Shown: piece by piece, positions 1 to 6,466 of the stretch
Position numbering within the stretch: position 1 is the first letter of the stretch
How the letters are laid out: every line of letters begins with the position of its first letter
From: JBBIII01 sp037446575
Lineage (GTDB): Bacteria; Bacteroidota; Ignavibacteria; UBA10030
DNA: 8,367 nt
Assembly (NCBI GenBank): GCA_037446575.1
Contig: JBBIII010000094.1
Coordinates: 1-8,367, forward strand
Reading direction: 5' to 3'
Translations under genes and position numbers: made by a program
The notes under the pieces: model-generated
Seen by the model: the letters and a program-made list of their open reading frames with translations, nothing else
What the model was told of the DNA's origin: nothing
Databases searched by the model: none

Positions 1-7
1 GCTCATC

Positions 8-57
8 TGTCATTCCCACACCCACATTTGTCATTCCCGCATGCTTTTAGCGGGAAT
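8..57. repeat. REP-like hairpin with duplicated TGTCATTCCC
   Basis: ATTCCCGC (33-40) and GCGGGAAT (50-57) form a perfect 8-bp inverted repeat around a 9-base loop. The decamer TGTCATTCCC occurs twice as a direct repeat, at 8-17 and 29-38. Short palindromes of the ATTCCC...GGGAAT kind are known as dispersed intergenic repeats in several bacteria, such as the dRS3 repeats of Neisseria. Membership of a genome-wide family here is inference, because only this window is visible. It could alternatively be the stem of a terminator for a gene left of the window, since TCTTTATTTC follows the right arm. Confidence 0.55.
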
Positions 58-78
58 CTTTATTTCATCTAATTCAAG

Positions 79-128
79 ATGCCCGCTTATGCGAATGCAT
101 GCCTTCGGCACAATCTGCGGGCATGACA
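79..128. repeat. Second REP-like hairpin, related in inverse orientation
   Basis: ATGCCCGC (79-86) and GCGGGCAT (117-124) form a perfect 8-bp inverted repeat around 30 bases. The loop holds a small TGCC-TTC-GGCA hairpin (100-110). Read on the minus strand, the right arm with its flank (117-128) is TGTCATGCCCGC. This differs at one base from TGTCATTCCCGC at 29-40 on the plus strand, so the two hairpins look like related elements facing opposite ways. Both also contain GCATGC (39-44 and 97-102). Family membership is inference from this similarity. Confidence 0.5.
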
Positions 129-146
129 TACAAATAGTCATATTTA

Positions 147-194
147 GATGTCAGACACTTCTCGTTGCTAATTCTGAGGCAAGTGTCAGACATC
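147..194. repeat. 14-bp inverted repeat with TGTCAGACA arms
   Basis: GATGTCAGACACTT (147-160) pairs with AAGTGTCAGACATC (181-194) at 13 of 14 positions, with one A-A mismatch at the centre, around a 20-base loop. TGTCAGACA is itself an odd-length palindrome, so it reads as both a direct and an inverted repeat (149-157 and 184-192). No T-run follows, which argues against a simple terminator. A dispersed intergenic repeat is the likeliest reading. A binding site for a dimeric regulator is possible, but no regulator gene is nearby. Confidence 0.5.
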
Positions 195-350
195 AACTTC
201 ATGGTATCCCCCTGAATATACACGGAAAGGAGCGTTAGAGAATTTTCCACAACAGTAAAAACAGTGCGCAATTGGTTCAGTAGTTAGTTCTACCTAAAGT
301 CCAATACACCGCGCGTGAAGTAATAGGCGGACCTCAATTTATTGCTTACG

Positions 351-369
351 CTCAAGAACGTTCTTTGAG
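351..369. repeat. Palindrome AAGAACGTTCTT with extended arms
   Basis: Bases 354-365 (AAGAACGTTCTT) are a perfect 12-bp palindrome. Allowing one extra base on the right side, it extends to CTCA...TGAG at 351-369. There is no loop, so it resembles a dimer-protein operator or a repeat remnant more than an RNA hairpin. The following stretch (about 370-410, TCTGCGTAACTCTGTTACC and then T-rich) has the low-complexity look of degenerate intergenic repeats, but this cannot be confirmed from one copy. It lies about 190 bases upstream of glmM, which is far for a glmM operator. Confidence 0.35.
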
Positions 370-544
370 AATATTTCTGCGTAACTCTGTTACCTCTTTG
401 GTTTGGTTTTTCTTAACTGATTATTAAAATAATTTTTACTGAAAAATAATAATGAAATTATAGACATACATAATTAACACTTGTTCCTATCATTTTGTCT
501 ATCTTGCTTCTACTCACCTTTCTGTGTAGATTATTAAAAAAAAT

Positions 545-550
545 AGGAGA
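545..550 (+). promoter_or_regulatory. Shine-Dalgarno site of glmM (AGGAGA)
   Basis: AGGAGA ends five bases before the ATG at 556 and supports that start over the alternative ATG at 565 (Met4), which would sit 14 bases away. It stands out because the other complete genes in this window have no comparable site in front of their start codons. Confidence 0.7.
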
Positions 551-555
551 TTTTA

Positions 556-1911
556 ATGGCTCTAATGGTTAGTATTTCTGGAATCCGTGGTATTGTTGGT
601 GAATCTTTAACGCCCGAAACTATTATAAAATATACTTCAGCTTACGCCGAATTCTGCAAAAACGGACAAATTATTATAGGCAGAGACGGACGAATAACCG
701 GGAAAAATATATTGGATATAGTTGTATCTACTCTATTACAAATGGGGTGCAATGTTGTTGATTTAGGGATATGCCCCACGCCAACTGTTGCGCTTGCAGT
801 GGAAAAACTAAAAGCGGCTGGTGGAATTTCCATCACGGCGAGCCATAATCCTATTATTTGGAATGGATTAAAATTTTTTTCACGCACGGGACTTTTTTTG
901 GACGCAGAAGAAAATAAGACTTTTTGGAAACTTGCTGAACAACCGCAAAAGTATGTCCCTTGGGATAGACAAGGCAAATATACGCAAAACGAAGAATTTA
1001 TTGATGAACACATTAGGCACGTTCTATCGCTTCCATATATTAATCGAGATAAAATTAGAACGCGCAAATTTAAAATTGTATTGGATTGCGTTAATTCTGC
1101 CGGTGGAATTATTGTCCCTCGTCTTTTAAAAAAACTTAAATGCGAAGTTGTACCGTTGTTTTGCGATGTAACCGGTATTTTTAGTCATGCACCAGAACCA
1201 ATCCCAGAAAATCTTACTGCACTTTGCAAAAAAGTCCGCGCTACTAAAGCTGATTTTGGAATCGCTGTTGATCCCGACGTAGACCGCTTAGTATTAATAA
1301 CTGAAAATGGCAAACCTTATGGCGAAGAATATACAATCGCAACCTGTGTTGATTTTGTCCTTAGAAAGGAGAGAACTAATGTCCCAAAAGTTGTTATCAA
1401 TCTTTCAACAACTCGCGCGGTGGATGATATTGTAAGTAAATACAGCGGAATAACTTACAGAACATCTGTCGGTGAAATTAATGTTGCAAAAAAAATGAAA
1501 GAAGTTAAAGCGCTTGTTGGCGGAGAAGGCAGTGGCGGCGTAATACTGCCAAAAGTACATCTCGGACGAGATGCTATAGTCGGTATCGGACTTATTTTGC
1601 AGTATCTTGCAGAGTTTGGCGGTACTTTATCTGAACTGAAAGCCACTCTCCCTTCATATTTTATTTCCAAAGGAAAAGTTGAACTTGGCTCTCACAACAC
1701 TGATGTAATTTTAGAAAAGTTAAAAAATAATTATTCTACTGCCGGTAAAATCAATATTGATGATGGCTTAAAAATTGACTTTCCGGAATCATGGGTGCAT
1801 TTGCGCAAATCGAATACCGAGCCAATCATTCGTATAATAGCTGAAGCCCATTCGAAATCAGAAGCCAATGAGTTAGTAGAAAAATTCACTGCGGAGATAC
1901 TTAAACAGTGA
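556..1911 (+). CDS. glmM: Phosphoglucosamine mutase / phosphomannomutase family
   Basis: A 451-residue alpha-D-phosphohexomutase. GlmM interconverts glucosamine-6-phosphate and glucosamine-1-phosphate in the cytoplasm, feeding UDP-GlcNAc for peptidoglycan and LPS. All four family motifs are visible: the catalytic phosphoserine loop TASHNP (94-99, Ser96), the metal loop DPDVDR (239-244, Asp239/241/243), the sugar-binding loop GGEGSGG (322-328) and the phosphate-binding loop RKSNTEP (417-423) followed by IIRI. Length is normal. The sugar loop lacks the GGEQSGH form of typical bacterial GlmM, and SNTEP replaces SGTEP. These variants are familiar from archaeal-like GlmM and from Bacteroidota, so phosphomannomutase or phosphoglucomutase activity cannot be excluded. 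The start is fixed by a good Shine-Dalgarno site. The exported-protein gene begins 11 bases after the stop, so the two are probably co-transcribed. Confidence 0.93.
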   Translation: MALMVSISGIRGIVGESLTPETIIKYTSAYAEFCKNGQIIIGRDGRITGKNILDIVVSTLLQMGCNVVDLGICPTPTVALAVEKLKAAGGISITASHNPIIWNGLKFFSRTGLFLDAEENKTFWKLAEQPQKYVPWDRQGKYTQNEEFIDEHIRHVLSLPYINRDKIRTRKFKIVLDCVNSAGGIIVPRLLKKLKCEVVPLFCDVTGIFSHAPEPIPENLTALCKKVRATKADFGIAVDPDVDRLVLITENGKPYGEEYTIATCVDFVLRKERTNVPKVVINLSTTRAVDDIVSKYSGITYRTSVGEINVAKKMKEVKALVGGEGSGGVILPKVHLGRDAIVGIGLILQYLAEFGGTLSELKATLPSYFISKGKVELGSHNTDVILEKLKNNYSTAGKINIDDGLKIDFPESWVHLRKSNTEPIIRIIAEAHSKSEANELVEKFTAEILKQ

Positions 1912-1922
1912 ATTACATATAT

Positions 1923-3014
1923 ATGAGAAAAATTAAAATTTTATTTTTTTCATCGCTTATTTTTTTAAAAATATTCTATGGCATGGCTCAGGAAAAAAAA
2001 TACTATTATCATAATCCAGTGGAATATGGCTCTGATGCGATGTTTAACCCAATCAACGTAATGTTAAACGGCGGGTTGGATGTTCTGCAATCTTATACAA
2101 GTTCTACGCGTTTCGATGCTGTGAACTGGAATCTTCAGGCAAAAAGTATTTGGCAAAGCGTTAGCGCACCCGGATATTGGATAAATAGATATGGTTGGAA
2201 AAGGTTTTTAAAACAAGAAGTTTTTCCAGTTAGTTTAAATATAGAGAAAGCGCAATGGGCGCCTAATTATGCGCTTCACTTAATAGGCGGCGGTATGGTC
2301 TATCGAAAGCTTTCAGAATGGTATGATCATTACGGCTTTCCCGCGCCATTTGTTTTTGGCGCCGTTACAGCAATGGGTTATCATTTTATTAATGAACTTG
2401 TTGAAAACGGTCCGTCTATCCACCCAAATATAGACGCCATAGCCGATTTTTGCATTTTTGATCCGCTTGGAATTATTTTGTTTAGTTTTGACGGAGTGGC
2501 AGAATATTTTTCTACTGAATTTGGATTGAATGATTGGTCGCCCCAACCGGCAGTATCGCTCAATCCACTTGCATTCAGAAACTTCGGTCATAATTTTGTT
2601 ATGCGTTATCCGATTACAAAATCGAAATCTACGAAAGCATTTTTACATCTTGGCAAATCCACTCTGTTAGGGTTGTCGCTAAAAACAAACTATGAGCATT
2701 CAATCTCATTTGGAGTTGGGGCTACACAAACCAGCGTTTGGGTGGTTGATGTAACGAACGGCATCGGTACAAACTCGATAAAGGTCGGCGCCGCATGCGG
2801 CGTATTTTACGACCGTAATAATTCATTACTTGCTTCACTGCTTATTTCAGAATATTATTTAGAAAGAATACGTTTGAATATTTATCCCGGATTATTTTTT
2901 TCTTCTCCTTTTTCTCCCGGCTTTTTCTTAACTTATGGAGAAGGCGGAGCGTATGCCGTTGGCGTATCGTTGCAATATTCGCCTATCGGACTTAGTATAT
3001 TTTCGCCAAAGTGA
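1923..3014 (+). CDS. Exported protein of unknown function, possible outer-membrane barrel
   Basis: A 363-residue protein that I do not recognise. It starts with a clear signal peptide: MRKIK, a hydrophobic core to about residue 19, and a likely signal peptidase I site after Ala22 (GMA|Q). Residues 112-190 are rich in features that look conserved: His119 before GGG (122-124), Arg128, WY (133-134), Asn157-Glu158 and Glu161, then Asp171, Asp175-Phe176 and FDPLG (179-183). The layout, a helical hydrophobic segment with NExxE followed by an Asp-rich helix, recalls poorly characterised DUF families of Bacteroidota envelope proteins (DUF3943- or YfiM/DUF2279-like), but I cannot assign one. From about residue 240 to the end, alternating hydrophobic and glycine/aromatic stretches suggest beta-strands of a small barrel. 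I chose ATG 1923 because it puts the signal peptide at the N-terminus. A GTG at 1908 overlaps the glmM stop and would add five residues. Confidence 0.8.
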   Translation: MRKIKILFFSSLIFLKIFYGMAQEKKYYYHNPVEYGSDAMFNPINVMLNGGLDVLQSYTSSTRFDAVNWNLQAKSIWQSVSAPGYWINRYGWKRFLKQEVFPVSLNIEKAQWAPNYALHLIGGGMVYRKLSEWYDHYGFPAPFVFGAVTAMGYHFINELVENGPSIHPNIDAIADFCIFDPLGIILFSFDGVAEYFSTEFGLNDWSPQPAVSLNPLAFRNFGHNFVMRYPITKSKSTKAFLHLGKSTLLGLSLKTNYEHSISFGVGATQTSVWVVDVTNGIGTNSIKVGAACGVFYDRNNSLLASLLISEYYLERIRLNIYPGLFFSSPFSPGFFLTYGEGGAYAVGVSLQYSPIGLSIFSPK

Positions 3015-3268
3015 TTTAATTTGATTTGTGCAACATAATTGGGATGCTTGTATGCAATAAACAAGCGCTATGCATTATTAATTGTTCATCGTTCAACCAA
3101 TCAATCTTAAAAAAATATAGGTCGTTAACAAATTGCAGTCGATTATTTCAACACCGGGCAGCATTAATGCCAATCAAAGCATAAAACGAAAAGACAAACA
3201 TTTAATAATGAATACAATATCTGATGGAATTGACGTAGATATAAAGTGGTTTTATTAAAACAATAAAT
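3015..3268. other. Spacer between exported-protein gene and dprA, no clear gene
   Basis: AT-rich sequence without a supported gene. A weak hairpin, GCTTGT (3046-3051) with ACAAGC (3061-3066) and a 9-base loop, lies 32 bases after the upstream stop. It is not followed by a T-run, so it is a poor terminator candidate. One frame is open from 3121 to 3258 (45 codons, ending SDGIDVDIKWFY), with an ATG at 3208 leaving only 16 residues. It resembles nothing I know and may be chance or the remnant of a decayed gene. The dprA promoter should lie here, but no convincing -35/-10 or Bacteroidota -33/-7 pair was found. Confidence 0.5.
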
Positions 3269-4363
3269 ATGATTAATGTTCAAGAACTATTAAAGCTTTC
3301 TTCTGTGCCGCGTATAGGACCACAGAAAATTCGCGCTCTTGTTAACCACTTCAAATCCCCAGAAACAGTTTTTGAAGCAACCGCACGCGAATTAATTTCT
3401 GTGCCTGGCATTGATAAAAAACTTGCGGCAAACATTATTCACCATAAAATAGGAGATAAGTTCGCTAATGAACAGCTTAAAAGACTTAATAAGATTGGGG
3501 GAAGAATTATATCAATTTGGGATAATGAATATCCGGATTTACTAAAAAAAATCTATGATCCGCCTGTTTTAATTTTCATACTCGGCAAGTTTAATGAAAA
3601 GGATTCCCGATCGATAGCGATCGTAGGGACACGACATCCAACTCAATACGGACAAACAGTATCAGAATATTTTACTAAAGAACTTGCCAAGCAAGATATT
3701 ACAATTGTCAGCGGGTTAGCTCGCGGGATTGATACAATCGTTCATTCATCAGCAATAAAATATGGAACACGCACTATTGCAGTAATTGGGTCCGGATTAG
3801 ATGTTCCCTATCCGCCTGAAAATAAAAAATTACTTGACCGCATTGCTGAAAAGGGAGTCGTTGTTTCAGAATTTCCGATGGGCACAAAACCTGATGCGCC
3901 TAATTTCCCGAGACGCAATCGAATTATTAGTGGATTGTCACTAGGAAGCATTATAGTTGAATCGGCCGAAGATGGCGGCGCACTTATAACAGCAACAACC
4001 GCCTTAGATCAAGGTCGTGAAGTTTTTGCTGTTCCTGGCAACATTACAGAAAAAAGAAGCAATGGACCAAATAAACTTATTCGCGAGGGGCGCGCTAAAC
4101 TTATTTGTAATGTGCAGGATATTTTTGATGAATTAGGAAAACAACTTCAGCTAAATTTTTATCAGGAAACAACTAAACCTTTATTAGAATTGAATCCAAA
4201 CGAGCGCATCCTCTATCAACTTCTATCGGATTTACCACTGCATATCGACGATATAGCCGAACAATCAAATTTATCGCCTTCGGATGCATTGGTAAATTTG
4301 CTTTCATTAGAATTCAAAGGAGCAATTCGTCAATTGCCGGGCAAGATGTTTGTTCGCTTATAA
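3269..4363 (+). CDS. dprA: DNA processing protein DprA (Smf)
   Basis: A 364-residue cytoplasmic protein. DprA binds incoming single-stranded DNA during natural transformation, protects it and loads RecA. In non-competent bacteria its role is less clear. Domains in order: paired helix-hairpin-helix motifs (about 5-60, PRIGPQK and VPGIDKK); the Rossmann-like core with IAIVGTR...YG (117-128), SGLARGID (148-155), GSGLD..YPPEN (174-185), SEFP.GT.P....FPRRNRIISGLS (200-223), GGALITA (236-242) and VFAVPGN (252-258); then SNGPNKLI (264-271); and a C-terminal winged-helix domain (about 305-364). The core motifs needed for DNA binding and dimerisation look intact and the length is typical. ATG 3269 is the first in-frame start that keeps the whole N-terminal domain; no Shine-Dalgarno is present. 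It appears to head the dprA-DUF3109-rpoN-hslV-hslU run, to which dprA has no obvious functional tie. Confidence 0.96.
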   Translation: MINVQELLKLSSVPRIGPQKIRALVNHFKSPETVFEATARELISVPGIDKKLAANIIHHKIGDKFANEQLKRLNKIGGRIISIWDNEYPDLLKKIYDPPVLIFILGKFNEKDSRSIAIVGTRHPTQYGQTVSEYFTKELAKQDITIVSGLARGIDTIVHSSAIKYGTRTIAVIGSGLDVPYPPENKKLLDRIAEKGVVVSEFPMGTKPDAPNFPRRNRIISGLSLGSIIVESAEDGGALITATTALDQGREVFAVPGNITEKRSNGPNKLIREGRAKLICNVQDIFDELGKQLQLNFYQETTKPLLELNPNERILYQLLSDLPLHIDDIAEQSNLSPSDALVNLLSLEFKGAIRQLPGKMFVRL

Positions 4364-4393
4364 ATAAAATATCTTTCTAATAACTTTTTTTTT

Positions 4394-4409
4394 GGTTATA
4401 CTGTATCTA
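4394..4409 (+). promoter_or_regulatory. Possible internal promoter before the DUF3109 gene (weak)
   Basis: A run of nine T (4385-4393) is followed by TATACT (4397-4402), a 5/6 match to a sigma-70 -10 box, ending eight bases before the ATG at 4411. Transcription would begin at or almost at the start codon, giving a leaderless or nearly leaderless message. The -35 position (TTTCTA, 4374-4379) is poor, so this may be chance in AT-rich DNA. Confidence 0.2.
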
Positions 4410-4410
4410 A

Positions 4411-4989
4411 ATGATAGAAATACAAAATAAATTTTTTGATGAGTCGTTGATGCGGATAAAATTCGCATGTAATGTTAATATATGTAAAGGTGCATGCTGT
4501 ACGCTTGCTGGCGGCGCTGGCGCTCCTTTGTTAGACGAAGAATTACATTATATAGAATCTTCTTTCCCGATTGTAAAGCCGTTACTGCCAAAAGAACATA
4601 TTGATGAAGTAGAAAGGCGCGGTCTTTTTGAAGGAAATTCAGGCAATTATTCGACGATGTGTTATAATAATCGAGCTTGCGTTTTCGTATTCTATGAAGA
4701 AGGTATTGCAAAATGTTCATTCGAAAAAGCATTTTTGGAAAAAAAGTCAGCATGGCAAAAACCAGTTTCGTGCCACCTCTTCCCTATTCGAGTAGATAGA
4801 GGTATTGCATATAAGTTACGTTATGAACGAATAGACGAATGCAACCCTGCATTAGATAACGGAAAACTAGACAACATTTATTTATATGAATTTCTAAAAG
4901 AACCATTAATGCGGACTTTCGGTCATTCTTGGTACAACGATTTTAAAATAATGTGTGAATGGGAAAACAATAATCCCCATTCGGCTTAA
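4411..4989 (+). CDS. DUF3109 / YkgJ-like cysteine-cluster protein
   Basis: A 192-residue soluble protein of the DUF3109 family, related to YkgJ-type proteins whose conserved cysteines are thought to bind zinc or an iron-sulfur centre. Ten cysteines are present: Cys20, 25, 29, 30, 84, 90, 102, 121, 144 and 182. The N-terminal cluster C-x4-C-x3-CC (20-30, ending KGACC) is followed by GAGAPL (35-40) and then by the family signature KPVSCHLFPIRV (117-128). A C-terminal YEFLKEPLMRTFG segment (159-171) and WY (174-175) also match the family. The molecular role is not established, so metal binding is inferred from the cysteine pattern. Length is normal for the family and there is no signal peptide or membrane segment. 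It lies 47 bases after dprA and 15 bases before rpoN, which points to co-transcription. ATG 4411 is the natural start; no Shine-Dalgarno is seen. Confidence 0.88.
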   Translation: MIEIQNKFFDESLMRIKFACNVNICKGACCTLAGGAGAPLLDEELHYIESSFPIVKPLLPKEHIDEVERRGLFEGNSGNYSTMCYNNRACVFVFYEEGIAKCSFEKAFLEKKSAWQKPVSCHLFPIRVDRGIAYKLRYERIDECNPALDNGKLDNIYLYEFLKEPLMRTFGHSWYNDFKIMCEWENNNPHSA

Positions 4990-5004
4990 TACTGCAGATA
5001 TAAA

Positions 5005-6447
5005 ATGATTAATCTGACTCAACAGTTGCGTCTTGGTTTAAAACTAACGCCGCAACAGGTTCAATATTTAAAATTATTGCAACTGCCGAACCTTTCACTT
5101 GAACAAAGGATTAAACTCGAACTTGAACTGAATCCGGTTTTGGAGATGATGGAAGAACAGGAGCCGACAGACGAACAAGAGACTCAAATTGAAGAGCCCG
5201 TCGATGCAGAATTATCATCAGATGAAAAAACTCTTGAAGATACATATACGCTCGAAGACTATATGAATGACGACTTGGCTGGTTATAAAAGTCCGGAAGG
5301 TTATAAGCAAACTGACGACGAAGAATCCTACGAGCCGCCGCTGCCATCAACAATTCCATTAGCGGAGCGCTTATTAAGTCAATTTAGAATGTTAACGGTT
5401 GATGACGAAGAGATAATTTTAGCGGAAGAAATTTTAGGTAATGTCGATCAAGACGGGTATCTGCGCCGCGAATTAAATTTAATAGTTCAAGACCTTAATC
5501 TCAGTTTTGGACTTAATTTAACAGTGGAAAAAGCCGAGAGAGCATTACATAAAATTCTATTACTCGACCCGCCCGGAATAGCTGCGCGGAATCTTCAAGA
5601 ATGTCTAATTGCTCAACTTAATGCAGGGAATCATTCACATCTTCATAAAGAACTTGCAATAAAAATTTTAAAAGAGTACTTCGAGGATTTTAAACTTAAG
5701 CGTTACGATAATCTTGAAAAAAATCTAAAAATTAGTCGTGATACTCTAAAGAAAGTAATAGAATTAGTACAACATCTTAATCCAAAACCGGGCGAGGGCG
5801 AGTTTAGCGCTCAAGAAAACTACATTACTCCCGATTTTATTGTTGAAAAAGATAATGGCGAATTCATAATCACTTTGAATGATAGAAACATCCCATCGTT
5901 GCGAATAAATAATGCATACAAAGAAATTATTGCGCCGAAAGGAAAAAAAGCATCGCAGGAAGCTAAGGATTTTATTAAAAAGAAATTCGAATCTGCAAAA
6001 TGGTTTATTGCATCTATTTACCAAAGGCGCGAAACTCTGATGAAGGTGATGAAAATAATTGTAGAAAAACAACGACAATGGTTTGAGGATGGTGAGACTC
6101 TGAAGCCGATGATCTATAAAGATATTTCAGATGTTGTAGGAGTTGATATTTCGACAATAAGCCGCGTAGTAACCAGCAAATATGCACAAACAGAATATGG
6201 AGTCTTCCCTTTAAGATATTTCTTTACCTCCGGGCTTGAATCCGAAACAGGTGAAGATATTTCGAATCAAGTTGTAAAACAACGAGTAAAAGAGATTATA
6301 ACTAACGAAGAACCACAGAAACCAATAAACGACGATAAAATTGCCGAGATATTAAATCAAGAAGGGATTAAAATTGCAAGAAGAACTGTGGCAAAATACA
6401 GAGAGCAGTTGGGACTTCCAATAGCGCGAATGCGGAAAAAAATTTAA
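5005..6447 (+). CDS. rpoN: RNA polymerase sigma-54 factor
   Basis: A 480-residue sigma-54 that directs RNA polymerase to -24/-12 promoters, which open only with an AAA+ enhancer-binding activator. Region I (1-48) is the Gln/Leu-rich activator-response segment (TQQLRLGLKLTPQQVQYLKLLQLP). Region II (about 49-112) is a strongly acidic linker of variable sequence. The core-binding domain follows (about 115-310; DQDGYL 148-153, DPPGIAARNLQECL 188-201, LNPKPGEG 258-265). The -12-recognising helix-turn-helix is about 369-393 (YKDISDVVGVDISTISRVV), and the RpoN box ARRTVAKYRE (458-467), which reads the -24 element, is exact. The protein is complete and of typical length. The nearest neighbours are the DUF3109 gene (15 bases upstream) and hslV (19 bases downstream); no enhancer-binding activator gene is in the window. 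The start is the first ATG and keeps region I whole. Confidence 0.97.
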   Translation: MINLTQQLRLGLKLTPQQVQYLKLLQLPNLSLEQRIKLELELNPVLEMMEEQEPTDEQETQIEEPVDAELSSDEKTLEDTYTLEDYMNDDLAGYKSPEGYKQTDDEESYEPPLPSTIPLAERLLSQFRMLTVDDEEIILAEEILGNVDQDGYLRRELNLIVQDLNLSFGLNLTVEKAERALHKILLLDPPGIAARNLQECLIAQLNAGNHSHLHKELAIKILKEYFEDFKLKRYDNLEKNLKISRDTLKKVIELVQHLNPKPGEGEFSAQENYITPDFIVEKDNGEFIITLNDRNIPSLRINNAYKEIIAPKGKKASQEAKDFIKKKFESAKWFIASIYQRRETLMKVMKIIVEKQRQWFEDGETLKPMIYKDISDVVGVDISTISRVVTSKYAQTEYGVFPLRYFFTSGLESETGEDISNQVVKQRVKEIITNEEPQKPINDDKIAEILNQEGIKIARRTVAKYREQLGLPIARMRKKI

Positions 6448-6466
6448 TAGAATTGGGAACGATAAA

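Larger units (their letters stand above)
1..555. other. Gene-free left flank with repeat cluster and glmM leader
   Basis: No convincing protein gene is visible here. The only open frames of any length (65 codons on each strand, within 41-271) overlap each other and run straight through inverted repeats, so I treat them as spurious. Bases 1-200 are rich in short hairpins, listed separately. Bases 350-410 hold a palindrome followed by T-rich sequence. Bases 420-555 are very AT-rich and lead into glmM. Two weak sigma-70-like pairs can be drawn in the leader, TTTACT/TATAGA (435-440/459-464) and TTGCTT/TAGATT (504-509/527-532). Neither is good enough to list as a promoter. No tRNA, rRNA or riboswitch fold could be recognised. 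Confidence 0.6.

Noticed and set aside
41..271. Overlapping 65-codon open frames on both strands
   Set aside because: They cover the hairpin repeats, overlap each other antisense, have no ribosome-binding site and encode low-complexity peptides that look like translated repeat sequence.
264..316. tRNA-like stretch (GGTTCAGTAGTTAG resembling a D-arm)
   Set aside because: No acceptor stem, anticodon arm or T-arm could be paired around it; only a 4-bp GTAG/CTAC stem and a 5-bp ATTGG/CCAAT stem exist.
504..532. TTGCTT-17-TAGATT as the glmM promoter
   Set aside because: Only about 3/6 and 4/6 matches to sigma-70 boxes, which is easily met by chance in such AT-rich DNA; a competing pair upstream (435-464) is equally weak.
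642..1067. 141-codon minus-strand open frame inside glmM
   Set aside because: It is the antisense shadow of a strongly conserved gene, with no start signal or recognisable product. The other antisense frames inside glmM, the exported-protein gene, DUF3109, rpoN, hslV and hslU were dropped for the same reason.
1908..1922. GTG start of the exported-protein gene overlapping the glmM stop (GTGA)
   Set aside because: It would put five extra residues (MNYIY) before a standard Met-Arg-Lys signal peptide. ATG 1923 gives a cleaner N-terminus, though the GTG cannot be fully excluded.
3046..3066. Hairpin GCTTGT/ACAAGC as a terminator after the exported-protein gene
   Set aside because: The stem is only 6 bp with a 9-base loop, and no T-run follows on the plus strand, so it lacks the form of an intrinsic terminator.
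4381..4400. ATAAC - T9 - GTTAT as a terminator after dprA
   Set aside because: The T-run is in the loop rather than after a stem, and the stem is 5 bp and AT-rich.
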